DNA of 6,034 bases from assembly GCA_947456845.1 (NCBI GenBank), contig CANGUJ010000261.1:1-6034 (forward strand), given 5' to 3'. The translations under genes and the position numbers were made by a program. This DNA is from Burkholderiales bacterium. Its GTDB lineage: Bacteria; Pseudomonadota; Gammaproteobacteria; Burkholderiales; JAEUOS01. The notes beneath the pieces are model-generated. The model made no database searches, had not been told where the DNA came from, and worked only from the letters and a program-made list of their open reading frames with translations. Below are positions 5,234 to 6,034 of this stretch, in pieces (position 1 is the stretch's first letter; each line of letters starts with the position of its first letter).

Positions 5234-5995
5234 TCAGCGCGCGATACCGAAGCCGTACCGTGTCCACACCGCGCGCGCCTCGGCGGCGCCGAGGTAGTCG
5301 AGGAGGGCCTGCGCGGCGGGGTTCTTGCGGCCCGCCACCAGCGCGCCGGGATAGACCACCGGCGGGTGCAGGCCCGGCGCAAAGGTATCGACCACTCGCG
5401 TCCTGGGCTCGGCCCTTGCGTCGGTGGCATAGACGATGCCGAGCGGCGCCTCGCCGCGCGCCACCAGCACCAGCGCCGCGCGCACGTTCTCGGAGCGGGT
5501 CAGGGATTTTTCCACGCCTTCCCATACGCCCAGGGCGGCGAGCGCGGCGCGCGCGTACTTGCCGATCGGCACCGTGTCGGGGTTGGCGAGCGCAAGCCGG
5601 CCGCCCTTGAGCGCCGCCTGCAGCCCGAAATTTGGGCCGATCGCGAGCCTGATGTCGCTGTCGGCCGGCGCCACCAGTACCAGCGTGTTGAGCAGCAGGT
5701 TTCGGCGCGTGCCGGGCTCGATCAACTGGCGCCGGGCGACGTAGTCCATCCAGTCCTCGTCCGCGGAGAGGAACAGGTCGGCCGGCGCGCCGTTCTCGAT
5801 CTGCCTGGCGAGCGCATTGCTGCCGGCGTACGACACCCGCACCTGATGGCCGGTACGCAGGCTGAAGGCGCGCACGTTTTCATCGAGCGCCTCCTTGAGG
5901 CTGGCGGCGGCGAACACGGTGATGTCGGCCGCGCCGGCGCGGCCGGCGCCGGCGGTGAGCCAGATAAGGAGGAGAATCTTGACGAGCATGCGCAT
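5234..5995 (-). CDS. modA: Molybdate ABC transporter periplasmic substrate-binding protein
   Basis: This periplasmic receptor delivers molybdate (or tungstate) to a ModBC importer for molybdenum-cofactor enzymes. It has 253 residues, against 257 in E. coli ModA. A signal peptide covers about residues 1-23 (VKILLLIWLTAGAG, then a cut near GAA/D). Family landmarks follow in order: ITVFAAASLKEAL with S32, YAGSNALARQI with S59, GAPADLFLSADEDWMD at 69-84, NPDTVPIGKYARAAL at 138-152, SENVRAAL with V171, and APLGIVYATDA with Y189. The serines, valine and tyrosine correspond to oxyanion ligands in E. coli ModA. ATG at 5995 is taken as start; a second ATG two codons on (5989) is possible. Neither has a clear Shine-Dalgarno, and the frame is open to the window edge. 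An intrinsic terminator and no modB/modC lie downstream, so it is last in its operon or an orphan. Confidence 0.93.
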   Translation of the reverse strand: MRMLVKILLLIWLTAGAGRAGAADITVFAAASLKEALDENVRAFSLRTGHQVRVSYAGSNALARQIENGAPADLFLSADEDWMDYVARRQLIEPGTRRNLLLNTLVLVAPADSDIRLAIGPNFGLQAALKGGRLALANPDTVPIGKYARAALAALGVWEGVEKSLTRSENVRAALVLVARGEAPLGIVYATDARAEPRTRVVDTFAPGLHPPVVYPGALVAGRKNPAAQALLDYLGAAEARAVWTRYGFGIAR

Positions 5996-6034
5996 CGGTG
6001 CGGTCCGGCGGACGTGAATCGGCGGGCGGGCCGG

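Overview
The window is GC-rich DNA, roughly 65% G+C by eye, with strongly G/C-biased third codon positions and few intergenic A/T patches. A Bug-family periplasmic receptor beside a divergent LysR regulator, plus a NIPSNAP protein and a remnant of a sugar-type ABC ATPase, suggest a Burkholderiales betaproteobacterium of the Bordetella/Achromobacter type. This placement is inferred from gene content; no rRNA or marker gene is present.

Layout. Positions 1-238 are non-coding and hold several small GC hairpins. A minus-strand pair follows: a Bug/TctC-like solute receptor (1454-2434) and, 9 bp downstream, an M20 amidohydrolase (239-1444). A LysR-type regulator (2567-3454) is transcribed the other way from a 132-bp intergenic region with an interrupted inverted repeat and face-to-face promoter candidates. 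The likely logic is that the receptor captures an acylated or amidated small molecule, the M20 enzyme hydrolyses it, and the LysR protein senses it. The substrate cannot be read from the sequence.

Positions 3455-3700 hold the clearest oddity: the first ~48 residues of an RbsA/MglA-type ABC ATPase (3510-3653, minus), with an in-frame TAA, a damaged Walker A motif and nothing recognisable after it. Upstream on the same strand lies a two-domain NIPSNAP protein (3701-4408), whose promoter region carries a perfect 7-bp inverted repeat with the LysR-type signature ATC-N9-GAT. Upstream of that is a 121-residue protein of uncertain family (4591-4956).

The right end holds a complete ModA-like molybdate-binding protein (5234-5995, minus) followed by an intrinsic terminator at 5092-5120. 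No modB or modC follows it, so it is either the last gene of an operon beginning outside the window or an orphan receptor.

I found no RNA genes, insertion sequences, CRISPR arrays or phage genes. No clearly new multi-gene system is visible. The points most worth checking are the ABC ATPase remnant, the LysR-type box before the NIPSNAP gene, and the unassigned 121-residue protein.
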